Shown: in pieces, positions 12,117-24,301 of the stretch
Numbering within the stretch: the stretch's first letter is position 1
Layout: each line of letters opens with the position of its first letter
From: Deinandra increscens subsp. villosa
Lineage: Eukaryota; Streptophyta; Magnoliopsida; Asterales; Asteraceae
NCBI GenBank assembly: GCA_039602395.1
Contig: JBCNJP010000007.1
Span: 107,945,377-108,009,376 of the forward strand
Direction of reading: 5' to 3'
DNA length: 64,000 nt
Notes under the pieces: model-generated
The model's database searches: none
What the model was told of the DNA's origin: nothing
The model's input: only the letters and a program-made list of their open reading frames with translations
Program-made: the position numbers and the translations under genes

Positions 12117-12790
12117 CGTTAAAAAGGTCTTAGGATTAGTCGTTTTAAGACGAAGTACATGTATTGTGACTTCAGTGGTGCGATCGACGATGACAATGCC
12201 TAGATTACGGTGGATGGCCAGATGGTTCCGCCCGTAACTAAGTTTAAGTTTCTAGGTTCGTTTGTGCAAAACGATGGGGACATAGATAGTGATGTGGCCC
12301 ACAACATTCGTGCGGGTTGGTGTAGATGGTTGGCGGCCACAGGGGTTTTGTGCGGGAGAAGGTTCCCTTTAAAACTAAAGGAAAAATTTTATAAGGTTGT
12401 CGTCAGACCGGCAATATTTTGTGGTTCTGAGTGTTAGGCCATTAAGAAGACTCAAGTGTGTAAGTTGGAGGTCGCTGAGATGATATGTTGAGGTGGATGA
12501 GTGGGCACACACAGTTGGACATAATAAGAAATGAGGTTTATCGAAAGTTTTTTGCGGTTGCACGCATCTCAGAGAAAATTCGCGAGGGAAGACTGAGATG
12601 GTTTGGGCACGTGAAACGGAGGCATCCGAACACACCGGTTAGAGCGGTCGATTCCATCACTGTTGAGGGGCGTAGAGGGAGAGGCAGGCCGAAACTGACG
12701 TGGGTCGATCCCCCCCCCCCCCTCCCCCATACCCTACTATTAGTCTTTATGCTTCTAGTATGACTTTACTGGGTACGGTTGTTGTTGTAT
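12117..12790 (+). pseudogene. 5'-truncated RTE-clade non-LTR retrotransposon
   Basis: Successive plus-strand frames spell the last part of a plant RTE reverse transcriptase: KFKFLGSFVQNDGDID, HNIRAGWCRWLAATGVLC, PLKLKEKFYKVVVRPA, MLRWMSGHTQLD, RLRWFGHVKRR and GRRGRGRPKLTW. Stops and shifts (near 12155, 12438 and 12484) show it is dead. The 3' end carries GGTTGTTGTTGTA after ACTGGGTAC, the usual RTE tail. A C-run at 12711-12723 interrupts the 3' UTR. It sits head-to-head with the KEA 5' leader. Confidence 0.85.
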
Positions 12791-13134
12791 TTACATCCAT
12801 CGATATCAACCGTACATCCATCAATATCATCCGATAACGAGACCGCTTTTGTTTGTCTTTTAAACCGTAGTTAGATTAAATTGTTGGAGTTGTAATTTTT
12901 GTCGAAGAGTGGCTACAAATCCTTCAACTTTTCAAGCGAGATAGGGCCAAAATAATATATAATAATATAAATATAAGAAAGTCCATTCACGTATGCAAAT
13001 AGCCCCCAAATAAAAGAATAGTTGGTCAAAATAATTGAGGACACGCGATTATGACTCCTCCTGACCTCTTAACCTCGTATTATCATCCTTGTTTTTTCAA
13101 TATTCTGCCCTCTTTCAATATCTATGTTTATTTT
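12791..13134. other. Non-coding spacer
   Basis: AT-rich sequence between the RTE tail and the foldback element. No feature recognised. Confidence 0.4.
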
Positions 13135-13659
13135 AAGAGTAAACTTCATTTTTGTTTCTTAACGTATGCACATTTTAATATTTTTAATCTAATTTCTGAA
13201 ATTATAACATTTCAGGGTCTAAAGTTTGATTATTTTTTCAATTTTCGTCACTTTTTAAATTTTCATCCAAATTAACAGTTGAAATCAGTCAAATATAATA
13301 TAAATGAGGGGTATTTTCATAATTTAACCATCCCCTTTTATTTATTTAATACAAAACGCAGTAATTAACTTCCCCTTTTATTTATTTTAAAAATGGCTGA
13401 GTTACATAGTGTTTTTTAGGGGAAGTTAATTATTGCGTTTTGTATCAAATAAATAAAAGGGGATGGTTAAATTATGAGAATACCCCTTATTAATATACTA
13501 TTTGTCTGATTTCAACCGTTAATTTGGATGGAAATTTAAAAAGTGACCAAAATTGAGAAAATAATCAAACCTCAGACCCTGAAATGTTATAATTGCAGAA
13601 ATTGGATTAAAAATGTTAAAATGTGCAAACCTTGGGGACCAAAACTGATGTTTACTCTT
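13135..13659. repeat. Large foldback (inverted repeat) element
   Basis: Arms of about 242 bp at 13135-13376 and 13418-13659 are reverse complements with scattered mismatches and enclose a 41-bp loop. The outer ends are AAGAGTAAAC / GTTTACTCTT. The arms face each other at the loop with ACTTCCCCTT / AGGGGAAGTT. No ORF is conserved. A transcript would form a long imperfect hairpin. It may be a foldback-type transposon or an inverted duplication; no target duplication was identified. Confidence 0.85.
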
Positions 13660-13691
13660 ATTTTAAAATTTAACACCCATACCTTCATAAA

Positions 13692-13692
13692 A

Positions 13693-13725
<33 letters not shown>

Positions 13726-13735
13726 GGGAGAGAAG
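13692..13735. repeat. (GA)n microsatellite
   Basis: An (AG)n run with small interruptions immediately after the foldback element. Confidence 0.9.
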
Positions 13736-14027
13736 AAGCATGTGTGATTTGTTTATCAAGAAACTCAAGGTTAATTCGGTCTCGAGGTTAATCTCAACAA
13801 GTATGGTTTGTTTGGGGTTAATGTCCCTCAAGAGGAAATCTAGGAGTGGGCCTCTTTCTTACGATATAGTGATTTGTTTTCCCTTTCAACTACTTGGGAT
13901 TGTTGGTCGGGACTAACATGAACCTCAAAAAGGACTGAAAGAAAGTGGTGGATATATTTAAGGAGCGTCTAGCTCTTTGGAAGGCTAGGAACTTATCGAT
14001 TGGGGGTCGCTTGACTTTGATCAAAGT

Positions 14028-16446
14028 TGTAACACCCATGTTCCATTTGATGTCAAAACACAACGGTCGTTAATATTCAAGTTGGTCTCAGAAAATTTTT
14101 GTTCGAATTACATGTTTAACAACCCTACAACCCAACACTTGGGTAGTAATTGACGTTCATAAGTTGTTAAATAACATTTACATGTTTTATAAACAAAAAG
14201 TACAGAACAGGTCTTTAGCCTTCACATGATCGGTCCTTCTTAGCATTGATGAGCACCCGTCAAGCCTTCGCCTTACCTGCAATTCACTCACTTTCAATAG
14301 TGAGTTTACATTGCTTAAACACATATAAAACTGCGGTTACAAGAAAAAATAATAATCAAAATCAGTGAATGGGTTCTAGGCGTATCGCCTAGAACTTACC
14401 CATTTCCAGGCGATACGCCAAGAAGTGTAGGCGTGTCGCCTGCCACTCTGGATGTTCCAGGCGATACGCCTGGAACTACATTTCCAGGGATTTGGCCAAT
14501 TTTCGGCCAAATCTATACTTAGCCAAAATTTTAGTCCCCTTACCCTGTTTGCACCAGAATTCACCCAGCTGGTTTCTTACCATCTTGCAAGTGCTTCAAC
14601 ACTTATATTTTACCTCTAATCATAAGATGTAGTCATGTGAACATACCTTAATCAATGTCTAACACAAATAGTATCAACGGGATCCCTCCGACCCATTTGA
14701 CCCATTAAGGGATTTCTTGTGGCAACCATGAAAGGCTACCATCCAAATTTTACCAATACATATAATTTACATCTATGATCATAATGCAAGCAATATGGCC
14801 ACGCAATATTAGTGTGCAAACTAAACATTAGTTCTACACTTCCGTTATGAATCTAGCATTACGCATTACCAAATACACTAAGTTTTGACATAGTTCATGT
14901 AATTTCATTCTACTAAACATTGATTCAACTAATCATTTTAGTTGATAACTAAATCACCCTTGTTTCTTATTTGACCCGTTAAGACGGGTCTTCGCCCTTG
15001 GTTTACTCCAATACCTAGTTTGACCACATATTAACCTTGGAAATCTATGGTTTTATAACCATTTGCGATTCCTTTTTCTCTTGTTACTTGGCATGGACTC
15101 TATAAGCCTATTTTCGCCATCGCAACTTTTATTCACTACATGATTCATCTGAATCTTTCCTATCGTCAAGTTTGTCATTGGAGAACCCCTTGGCTTTGGG
15201 CTTCACGGTTCCTAGAACCATTCGTCACCCATATACACAATTCATAGATTATTCAATTGGTTATGTAACTACATATTTACTTATCTACTTCATGTAACAT
15301 AAATAATGTTACCTCGAGAGCTTGATGTTCCACTATTTCCTTGGTTGCTTGCTTGATCACCTTGAACACCTAACGAGTCACTAACAAGTTAGGACCTTTA
15401 ACAACATAGCATTATTATCATATTTTCATTAACATGATTTCTATGCTACACATACATGTTTTCACATGTTTAACAACCAAGCATATTTGTCAAGTTTACA
15501 TCAAGCTTTATGGTCTTATTTCACCATATATCTAATAAAGCATTCACTAACCAATTATAGTCATAGATTGTAATTTCACCAAGGATTGGGTAAATTTATG
15601 CACATAATATCTCCTATGAACATTCAAGCTCCAAAATCTAGCAATTTGCTTGTTTTATCATCAATTAGTTTCTTTTAGGCATTTTTGTCAAACACCTTGT
15701 GTGCATACATGTTTACACACCTATAGCCCCCATCCCTTGTATTATCAAGCAACCATTTGACATGGAGTTTGTGGAATTCATTACAAACCCATCATCATAT
15801 AACCCAATTTATCAATTAACAACATATTTATGCAAGAATTCCATCAATGGAACCTAATTCATGACTAACCTAAGTAGTCATCTACCATGGATGATTAAGT
15901 GTAAGCAATTGGTGACTACTTCACCAAATGTTTACCCAACTAGCAAAATATGCTACAAATAAGGTTCCTAGCATCATTAGAATACACAATTAATTCAAAA
16001 ATTGCAGAATTCTAGCCTTAAATTTTCGAGACCTAGCATGCAAGAAGTTGGGGTTTTGCTTACTTGATGAAGGAATGGATTCTGGGGAAGAATAACACTT
16101 CCAATTCCAAGTCTCTAACCAAAATTTGGAGCCCTAACCCCTTGATTGCAGATTTCGTGATTCAAAAAGGAGAAGAGGGGTGGAGTTCGATCTCCAGGTC
16201 GTTCCTACGACCTCCTCCCCTTCTTTTTCTCTTTTAGTTTAATCTAGTTTAGGACTTATGCAATTCTGGCCCTTCAACTTAGTTAATTGTTTATAATTCA
16301 ACTAAAACTCGAATTTACCCATTAAACCCCATAATTTACATAAAGTTCTTTCTACAATTACTTAGGGAGATTTTTAACCACGAAAAGGATTTTAATTGAC
16401 TAGACGTTAACGGGAAATTTAACTATTATAAATCTGGGATGTTACA
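14028..16446. mobile_element. Solo LTR of a gypsy-type retrotransposon
   Basis: The segment starts TGTAACACCCA and ends TGGGATGTTACA, which are matching LTR-type termini (TG...CA). It is flanked by the 5-bp direct repeat AAAGT (14023-14027 and 16447-16451). It is 2419 bp long and contains no gag-pol. It therefore fits one LTR left by recombination between the two LTRs of a former element. It sits inside LINE coding sequence that is continuous across the insertion. Confidence 0.85.
14378..14471. repeat. Four quasi-palindromic 13-mers in the solo LTR
   Basis: AGGCGTATCGCCT (14378-14390), AGGCGATACGCCA (14408-14420), AGGCGTGTCGCCT (14429-14441) and AGGCGATACGCCT (14459-14471). Each can form a 4-5 bp stem, and spacing is about 30, 21 and 30 bp. 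They are GC-rich islands in an AT-rich LTR. Confidence 0.85.
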
Positions 16447-17574
16447 AAAGTTGTCCCCGACTCCGTCTTTAATTTTTTTTCTCATTATATAATGCTCTTT
16501 TGCAAGTCTTTTTTTTTTTGGGGGTGGGGGGGGGGGGGGGGAATTGACACTCTTAAAGAAGATGAATGAAAACTTGTGGCAGTGTGGATTTGGAAGTTTA
16601 AGGTGGAGTTGTTTAAAATTTGGAGAAGGGTGGTGCAGGGGTTACATGCCACTGCTTGTAACATGGAGCTTGTTCCATGTAAAACTGTGACTACGGGGTA
16701 TGGAAGTCCCTCGTGAAACTTTGTGGCAGCTTGGAGAAGAATGGAGTTTGCCTTGGTTTGATGCTCTCGGAGTTTAATGGGGAGTGGAGATGGGTCGGGG
16801 ATCATATTGGAGTGTTTTTTTGTGAAATCGATTCGTGGGCTTTTGCCTCGTAACAGGGGCATGAGGCTGTTTGTGGAAGAGGATTGGTGTATCGTGCCCC
16901 AAAAGGTTAGTATATTCGGATGGAGAGCTAAGTTGGGTTGAATTGCTACTTGCGACAATTTGGTGTGTTGTAAGATTGGTATTCAATAAGACTTTGTTCG
17001 ATGTGCTTAGAGACAGAGGAGTCAGTGGATCATCTTTTAACCGCTTCACCGGTTGTATGGTGTCTTTGGTGGTTTGGCAGGCAAGATCAACTTGGTGTAA
17101 CATTCCTCTAATTTTTGCTTTCACAGTTAAGGATTTTTGTTGATCCATAAAAACATTAATGGGGCCCCAAGAGGAAGGAATTTATTCTTGTGATTGTTCT
17201 TACGGGAAGTTGGTGTATTTGGAAGGAAAGAAACAAGGTTATTTTTAAAGATAAAAAGTCTTCGGTCATCAAAATCTTGATGGATAACAAAAGTTACCGC
17301 CTTTGAGTGAAGAATAGAGCCAAAATTACCTCTGATGATTGGTTAGATTTGAGTAATTATAAAATGTATCTTGTTGGTGTATGTTTGCTTTTGGGTTGTT
17401 TCTCGTTTTCGATGTATGATGTTGTTGGCCTCTTTACCTCCTTTGGTAGAGTTGCTGGTGTTAAGATTATATGTAATGGGCGCCATATTGATGTGTCCAA
17501 TCTTTGGGGGGTTAAAGTGATATGTAATTGTATTGTATTAACATTAAATCTGTTTCGAATCATGTTACTTTGAG

Positions 17575-18735
17575 TTGTTTATGTGTTACACGGTTGAAGG
17601 TAGGAAATAGTGCAAAATAATGAAGAAATGCGAAGTTAAAGATTTGTAGAGGTGGCAGATGAAAATGTTGGAAAATGCAAGATATGAAGATGAAATCAGG
17701 TCCACCGTATGATACGATGGATTTGGCCGTATCATACGGTGCCCATCGTATTTCTTGGTCCAGCTCCATCGTATCTCAGAACATTTTGGGCGTATGCATT
17801 TCAGAGTCACCGTATCATACGCCCAAAACCCGCCGTATGGTACGCCGGAAGCAGTTTATGACGGTTTTCATTTTCTTTGCACGACTTTTTGAGGGGATTT
17901 CGGGATTTTTCACCACATTCCGACTTGGAGACTTAGAGGAGACATATTGGGGCGATTTTTGGTCAATCATTGATGCTCAATCATCTTTTTCATCAAATCA
18001 ATCCACGTTTCGGTATGAAGATCATGTTCGGCTAATCAATTCATAGTTGCAACCGGGTGTAGGAGTTCATTAAACTTGTAAGACTAAACTTGTGTTTGAT
18101 TTTGGGAATACTTTGCTACTTCTAATCATGTCACGTGAATGTTTATGAGTTTGTTTAGTAGTATTATGTTTATGTCGATGTGCAAAACTCTTTATGTGTA
18201 GAAATCTATGTTGGTTGCATTCCACCCTAGAGATACTCTAGATGTGTCGTATATGTTTCCATTGCTAAGATTCGTCATGAATTGTTGTGAAATGCTTGAG
18301 GTTACACGTTGGTATCATTCCACCTAGAGATACTCTAGCGATGTGTATATGTGCTATAGATGTAATCGCATTTCATTGTTAGATTGACATGAAGGTAATT
18401 TGAGTTATGTCTATGTAATTTGTCCTTGTTTCAAATGTATGCTAAGTCTTACTTGTGATCAATTGAACTTTAAACCCGGGAGCAACTATTTTGTCTACTA
18501 TAAGTAAATTCTCTTTTCATTTGTGTTTATGCAATTAGTCTTAATCATCAATCCAATCATCAATTTTGCATCATGTTAGCTATAGTAATCAATTTGAACT
18601 ACACATCAACCACTAACTCCTCGTGGATTCGACAACCCACTTACCCTTGCTAGTTGTTCAAGTGAGGATATTTGAAACACAAACTCTCTTCTATTTTTGA
18701 TCGACACTTCGACGTCGATCACATATACTTACCAT
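17575..18735. repeat. Probable LTR or LTR-retrotransposon fragment
   Basis: The stretch has features I associate with gypsy LTRs. Near the left are repeated palindromic words (GTATGATACGATGG, CCGTATCATACGG, GGCGTATG, CCGTATGGTACG at 17705-17855). Two similar 'CCTAGAGATACTCTAG' segments lie near 18224-18242 and 18320-18340. Towards the right end is a CTCGTGGATTCGACAACC motif (18622-18640). A 123-codon frame at 17675-18046 has no recognisable domain. I could not find matching ends or a target duplication, so the limits are approximate. Confidence 0.45.
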
Positions 18736-19417
18736 AACGACCCATAAGGCCGTGAACAGCGCCCCCTAGGACGCTATGGGGCAAAAATTTATCCATGCGC
18801 GATAGTTATACCGCATCATCTCTTCCCTTTTTACAATTATGGCTGGTGAAGAGGGTTAAAACATTAAAAACAAATCATGAGAGTGGCATTATTACTACAC
18901 ATTTTGATGACGTGGCTGCCATAAAGCCCCTCTAAGAAGCAGGTGGAGGGGTGTCTCGCATGTTGTTGTCACCATGACGAGGTTGACCTTTTGCGATGTT
19001 CTCACTAAGACCTTTGTAGTCACTAAAAATAGCTAAAATTAATCTAACCCAAAATTCTAACATAAAATTATTGAATAAGTAAATAGCTAAGATTTTACTA
19101 TTCATGTGTTGTCACGAGGATCACATGGGTATACAAAATAGTTGTATTGCTAAATCACAACGTAAAGAAAAATGAAAATACAAAAAGACTATGTGGCGTC
19201 TTTCAAATTTGAAGTCAAACACTCAAGGTATCGGATCTACGATCTAAATATTAACACCAACTCCCATGCTAATTTATCTATAAAGGAAAAAAAATATTCA
19301 GTTGATGTCACGTGACATTCATCCACCAAAGTCACATGGGCCAACCAAAGCAAGTTAATACTGAATGGATAACATGTGAGCCAATCAAAACAAGTTAATA
19401 TTCATAGTAACTTGACT
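18736..19417. other. Non-coding spacer
   Basis: Mostly AT-rich. A short GCCCCCTAGGACGCTATGGGGC stretch (about 18761-18782) resembles the interior of the Harbinger MITE at 43076-43371. No gene seen. Confidence 0.4.
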
Positions 19418-19427
19418 TTATATATAG

Positions 19428-19919
19428 CAAGGTTGTATCGCTCGGCGGTCGACTAAGGTTAAAGGATTAATCGAAGGGGAGACCCTAAATTATTATAATA
19501 ATTAAATATAAACATATATATATTACCAATATCCTAATATAATAAGTAAATAACCTTAAAAAGTCATAATCTAGTACCTAAATAATCATTTTAAGTCGTA
19601 AACTACCATAGTACAAATCCAATACGTTTATTAATATAAAAAAACAAACACACATTATTAAATTGATAGATATACAATATTATTATTTTATAAAATGATA
19701 TCGTATGATATCGTTCACCATATGATTTTGTTTTTTTAGTATATAAAATATAAACTAAAAGATTAAAAAAATGGATCTTGGATCTTGGATAATGGATCGG
19801 GAATTTTTAAGGTTCTTTTTTAATTAGGGATTAATTGGTGTTGACTGCCAAGGGCCCTCTGACCATTAATCGTAATCGCTTCGGGACCGCCAAACGATTA
19901 ATCGGGATTTTTGCAACAC
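19428..19919. mobile_element. hAT-like MITE
   Basis: An AT-rich 492-bp segment whose ends are imperfect inverted repeats: CAAGGTTGTATCGCTCGGCGGT at the left and the complement of AAGTGTTGCAAAAATCCCG...TTTGGCGGT at the right. The direct repeat TTATATATAG flanks it on both sides (19418-19427 and 19920-19929). There is no coding capacity. Exact end bases are uncertain by one or two. Confidence 0.65.
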
Positions 19920-19993
19920 TTATATATAGTGAAATATTTTATTTTATCGGCTTGTGTGTCAATAATTAAACTTTATTTTACTAGTAACATCTT

Positions 19994-20203
19994 TTGTTGG
20001 AACTGCCAAATCAATGAACCGATACGCTCTCGAATGCCAGGCCACGCACAGTCCCACAACCCATTAATTGTCTAAACTGGGAGGAAACTCACACCACTAT
20101 GGTAAAGAAAAACCCTCTGGAATCAGGATTCAAACCCAAGCCCTCAAAAAGGCCTGAGTTCTATCCCTCGTATCTCATATCATTACACCAGAAGGCCAAT
20201 GGC
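19994..20203 (-). mobile_element. tRNA-derived SINE
   Basis: A 210-bp insertion flanked by the perfect 15-bp direct repeat TACTAGTAACATCTT (19979-19993 and 20204-20218). On the minus strand it starts AGCCATTGGCC, has a box A-like TTCTGGTGTAATG and a box B match GGGTTTGAATCC, and ends CCAACAAAA. Pol III boxes, size and long target duplication fit a SINE. Confidence 0.85.
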
Positions 20204-20423
20204 TACTAGTAACATCTTACCAAAGAACAAATACATGTTGTCAAAATCCGTGACCCACAAGTGAATCAAACAACGGGTTTCTAAAAAGAAATTACATTTT
20301 CAGACTTTCATATAATTAATGCAGCCAAGAGAATTAAACTTTCTATGCAAATATGAAGCAAATGGGACTTTTCTATCCAAACTTTACATAATTGGAAATC
20401 TTACTGCACAATAGTCGGGAACC

Positions 20424-23400
20424 TCAAACTTGCTTAACGAGAAATAGACTAGTACACTGGTCCAAAGTATCATCAGGGCTCGTAACTGGAACACAAAAGG
20501 TAACCCTCAAAACTTTAGATCAGATCTTGGCACAAAAATTGCAATGTGAGAACATCAATTATAACCACCAACAGGGAATGTTGTTCTTTAACGGTTTGCT
20601 GTAGCTATGGCAATGAGCAATAGGTAACTTTTGGTTTTAAATTTACTAGAGGTAGGCAATTTCAACTTGTTTACATATAGCAGGTCGATTCAGATTATGT
20701 TCTATCTCTTAGACAAAAAGGTACCACTGTTTAGCTTAAAGAGAATCAGGTCAAACACGTTAAAAGTTACTCAATAATTAGCGCATAAACCTCCTAAATC
20801 ATTTTATTCAAAAAATAGATTTATACTGTAATCATGTTTAACACTAAATCCTTGTTAAAAACTTAAGATTTGGACTAAAAGATTTTTCGGCTTACATGAC
20901 CCAACCCAAGAGATAAATGTTGCAAATTTTACATGGGACTAAGAGAATATGATATTAGATGTTATTAATAGACTAACCTGTGTGACCAACAGTTCGTTCG
21001 GACTCATATATCTCATGATCATTTCCTCCCTATAAAAATAAATTTAACGTTATATTCAAGTTTCAGATGACGCAAATGTTAGTTAGTAGTCTATCAAGAT
21101 TCAAGAAGATATTAAAATGAAACAAAAAAAAATCAGAGTAAATGATGATAAGAGCTACCTTGTAAGTCTTGTCACCAAAGAAGTGAATCTCTTGAAATTC
21201 TTCCAAGTATTTCAAGCAATAAGTTTTGTCCCAACCTTGTGGGAAGGCCTATTAAAAGTTCAAAATATATTAAGGTAAACTAATCGATAAAAGAATCCAT
21301 AATCTCATGTTTTTCCATGCATGAGTCTGGGACAAGGTGTTCTAATCGGATATGGGACAGGGATTACGGAAACCTGGCCCATTGCCATCCCTATCGGGAA
21401 TGGGACTGAGAATCAGAACCCGTCGCATACCCAGCCCATTGCCATCCCTAGTAAGAAGTTACTCACATCAAAGCTAATTTGGCCACCAATGGAAAACGTA
21501 AGGTTAAGATGAGCAAATTTCTCTCTAAGAACTTCCACCATATTTGAGCGTATATTATGAACCTGAATTGCAATTTTTTCATCAAAATCAAAAAGTTTAT
21601 ACACAATATTGTTCCAAATGAATAGAAGTTTTGTACCTTATCATATTTCTCAAACTCGTCTCTTTCTTCTTGACTACAGTTTCGTCCTATTGGTGAAACA
21701 TTGATCATCCCACTTCGAAACTCAATGAAAGTTCCCCTATTGTTTAATATTTAAGAGGGTCTATTAAGATGCTAAAGAAATGATTAACTGTTTCAAGATT
21801 ATGGGTTTCACTGACCTTTTTATTGGGATGTCTAGGTCTGCAATGTAATGAAGGACAAAATTTACAAATTCCTGCATCAAGTTGTGTATGTTTAATTCTT
21901 ACAAATTAAAAACTCCGGAAGATGTATGATAATATTCTATATTGCATGGAGGTCAAGAAAGTTATGTATATATATCCTGTTTGATGAAGTTTGGGTTCTA
22001 GTAACATTTTATATTACATGGGACCAACTGGAACAAAACAATAATAATGAGTGAAGTAAATAATTATAACAAATATTTATTTATCTAGTTCATTATTGTG
22101 ATAACTTTAGCAACATTTAAAAGGTTATAAAAAACCTATAAGGCATGAAATTAATTACCTTATTTTTAGAATTATGAAATATTATTTGAAAATTAATAAT
22201 AAAAATTTGAAAAGCACTAATAATAATAAATAATAGTAAATAAAAATTTGGACGCTAACATATAACTATTATAACATAACATTACTACTAATAGTAACAA
22301 TAAAAATAGTAAATAATTACTGTAATTCAAATTCCAAGGATTTCAACTCCTTCCCTATTGCCAACCGAACACCCCGAGGATTGGAAATAGAATTCCAGTT
22401 TCTTCCATTTTGCCAAGCGTTTGAGTAAAAGTGATTTTGATTATTTAGGGTCAAAATAATCAGATTTGCAGAAGTGTGTCAGAAGAGTTTGTAAGAAAAG
22501 TGATCATTGAAATAAATGTAAATTAGTAAATTACAATTGCCTATTTACCTACATATTAGGCTATTAGCTTCAGCTAACTGAATATGATTATCATGTCACG
22601 ATGATCCAAAGGCCCCTTAAGTTGCTAAGAACATATTGTGGATCTATAAAAAATGGGAAGAAAAAAGTCTCTTTTTTACCTTGATCTTATCCTCCCCTAG
22701 AGACGTCTTCAAGCTCTGCACAAGGGTGAACTGATTAGTTAATTAAAAAGATATACATACAGAAAACTTGTTTCGAAGATCTATAATGAGTGTAATAATT
22801 ATGTAAGTTTTTCTGGGAATGACTGAAAATGGTATTTTCAATGTTTTAGAGTAATACCTGTGTTCCAACTAGTTTCCCATCCTTGTAAGCCACAAGACCA
22901 TTCTCAGCAAAAACATAATCATAGTCATTTATAACTGCATAGACATCAGAGCTAAATTTATGATTTTTATATAATATAATTTAAAATATGTTCCAAAATA
23001 CATCAAAGAAGCAACTCCTTTTTTGCAAAGAGCCACAGATGTTTATAAAGGCTGCCTTCAAGAACCTGGGTCCAAACCAGTGATAAAGAATTTATAAGAT
23101 CATCAAAGTTAAGAAATACATCCCTGAGCTGGGAGTCTTTCTATACTTGGGATAGAGGTAAGGTTTGCCCTCATCCTGCCTTCCCCCGACCCTACCGTTT
23201 GAGTGGAATTTTGTTGTGTATGTTAGTTTGTTTGTTTCGTATAGAAGAAATACATCTGAGAACTTTGTATGTATAGATTTACTTTAACTGCAACATTATT
23301 TTCTATTTGTTAAATATAAGAAGAAAAGAAAGAGCACACAGTTGACCTGTGGATCCAAGCTGTTCTGATATCTTAACAAGGTCAGATCCTCCAACGACAC

Positions 23401-24294
23401 CAACAGTAACAACCTGCAAGCAGGAAAAATAACCAAGACAATGGATAACATGCAATAGCATAAATAATTAACAACCCACCTCCCACCCCCCTTCCGCAAC
23501 ACACACAGTGACATAATAAATCATGTACCTTCCGCAACTCCTGAATGAATTTCAACATCTTTGGAGTAACCCCCTGCAACATTGAAGTGCTTTACGTTCA
23601 ACATTCATTATATTAAAAAGTAACAAATAAATACCTCATACAATCTTACTCGATGGTAGCATATACATATCTTTTCATTTTTCAATATATTTAACCCATT
23701 AAGATATGCAAATAGAAGCACACTGAATTTGAAAGCTTCTTACATTCTAGGATCAACATATGTTTGAATCCCAAAAATATGTCATCCAAGCATATGTATG
23801 AACTTGCTTGATAGGGTACTAAATGCTAACTCAAACTTAATGCAAAACAAATGATTTATAAGTTGTTGCAAGTACTAAACATTGAAATTGAAATCAGATA
23901 TGATTTTGCTGATATACCAAATGCTTACACACTCTGGCCTTCTGCTAAATGACTTGGTTATATAAGCAAAATCATCTCTCATTTCAAATTCAACGAATCT
24001 TGTCTCCAGGCAAAACTATAACTTATCCTTCAATGTACTGCATAAGGTTAGACTACTATATTGTGAATTTCAAAAATAGACTGCTTTCAGGCAGCAACCT
24101 TAATTGATAACTGGAAAATACAGATATCAAAACTAAATTATATTGGCAAGATGTCATCTATAGAAAATCATATTTGGTAAAAAGATCATAACGCCCTTAA
24201 AATAGTGTTAAATATAAAGGCGTACCTTCCTTGGAGCTGTAAGAGTGCCATCGACATCGAATAAAGCAATTAAACCAGGTTTTCTCAGAGCCAT
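20424..24294 (-). CDS. PMM: Phosphomannomutase
   Basis: Cytosolic HAD-superfamily enzyme that interconverts mannose 6-phosphate and mannose 1-phosphate, feeding GDP-mannose, ascorbate and glycan synthesis. Eleven coding exons: 24294-24226, 23573-23529, 23413-23347, 22934-22858, 22715-22680, 21871-21816, 21736-21637, 21562-21467, 21248-21159, 21029-20978, 20485-20424. All are GT-AG with frame kept, giving 249 aa (family usually about 245-250). The catalytic motif DVDGTLT is at residues 13-19. Other family landmarks are VGGSDLVKISEQLG, the sugar-binding stretch EFRSGMINVSPIGRNCS, and FFGDKTYKGGNDHEIYE for Mg2+ and cap contacts. The C-terminus (SLFLVKQV) is a few residues longer than the Arabidopsis enzyme as I remember it. 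No catalytic residue appears missing. Confidence 0.96.
23140..23235 (+). repeat. RTE/SINE-type 3' tail in a PMM intron
   Basis: The run GGGATAGAGGTAAGGTTTGC, then a C-rich 'CCTTCCCCCGACCC' block and a TGTGTATGTTAGTTTG end, matches the 3' UTR layout of plant RTE elements and their derived SINEs. It is intronic and has no coding content. Confidence 0.5.
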
Positions 24295-24301
24295 CCTCGA
24301 T

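Larger units (their letters stand above)
13765..17570 (+). mobile_element. LINE fragment interrupted by a solo LTR
   Basis: Plus-strand frames before 14027 give KYGLFGVNVPQEE, then YLGLLVGTNMNLKKD, ERLALWKARNLSIGGRL and TLIKVV. This is the post-palm region of an L1-type LINE reverse transcriptase. After the inserted LTR (14028-16446) the same element continues from 16452. Its zinc-finger tail is readable at about 16900-17110 in alternating frames (FGWRAKLGRIAT, LCRDRG-like, WWFGRQDQL). Frameshifts and stops are numerous. The start near 13765 and the end near 17570 are approximate. Confidence 0.7.

Noticed and set aside
14378..14471. CRISPR-like regularly spaced repeat
   Set aside because: Only four 13-bp units with varying centre and orientation, in plant LTR DNA, with no cas genes.
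14376..14564. 62-codon minus-strand ORF over the palindrome array
   Set aside because: It is inside a non-coding LTR and its repeats reflect the DNA palindromes.
17675..18046. 123-codon plus-strand ORF as a gene
   Set aside because: No known domain, lies in repeat-like sequence with palindromic words, and has no promoter or homologue that I recognise.
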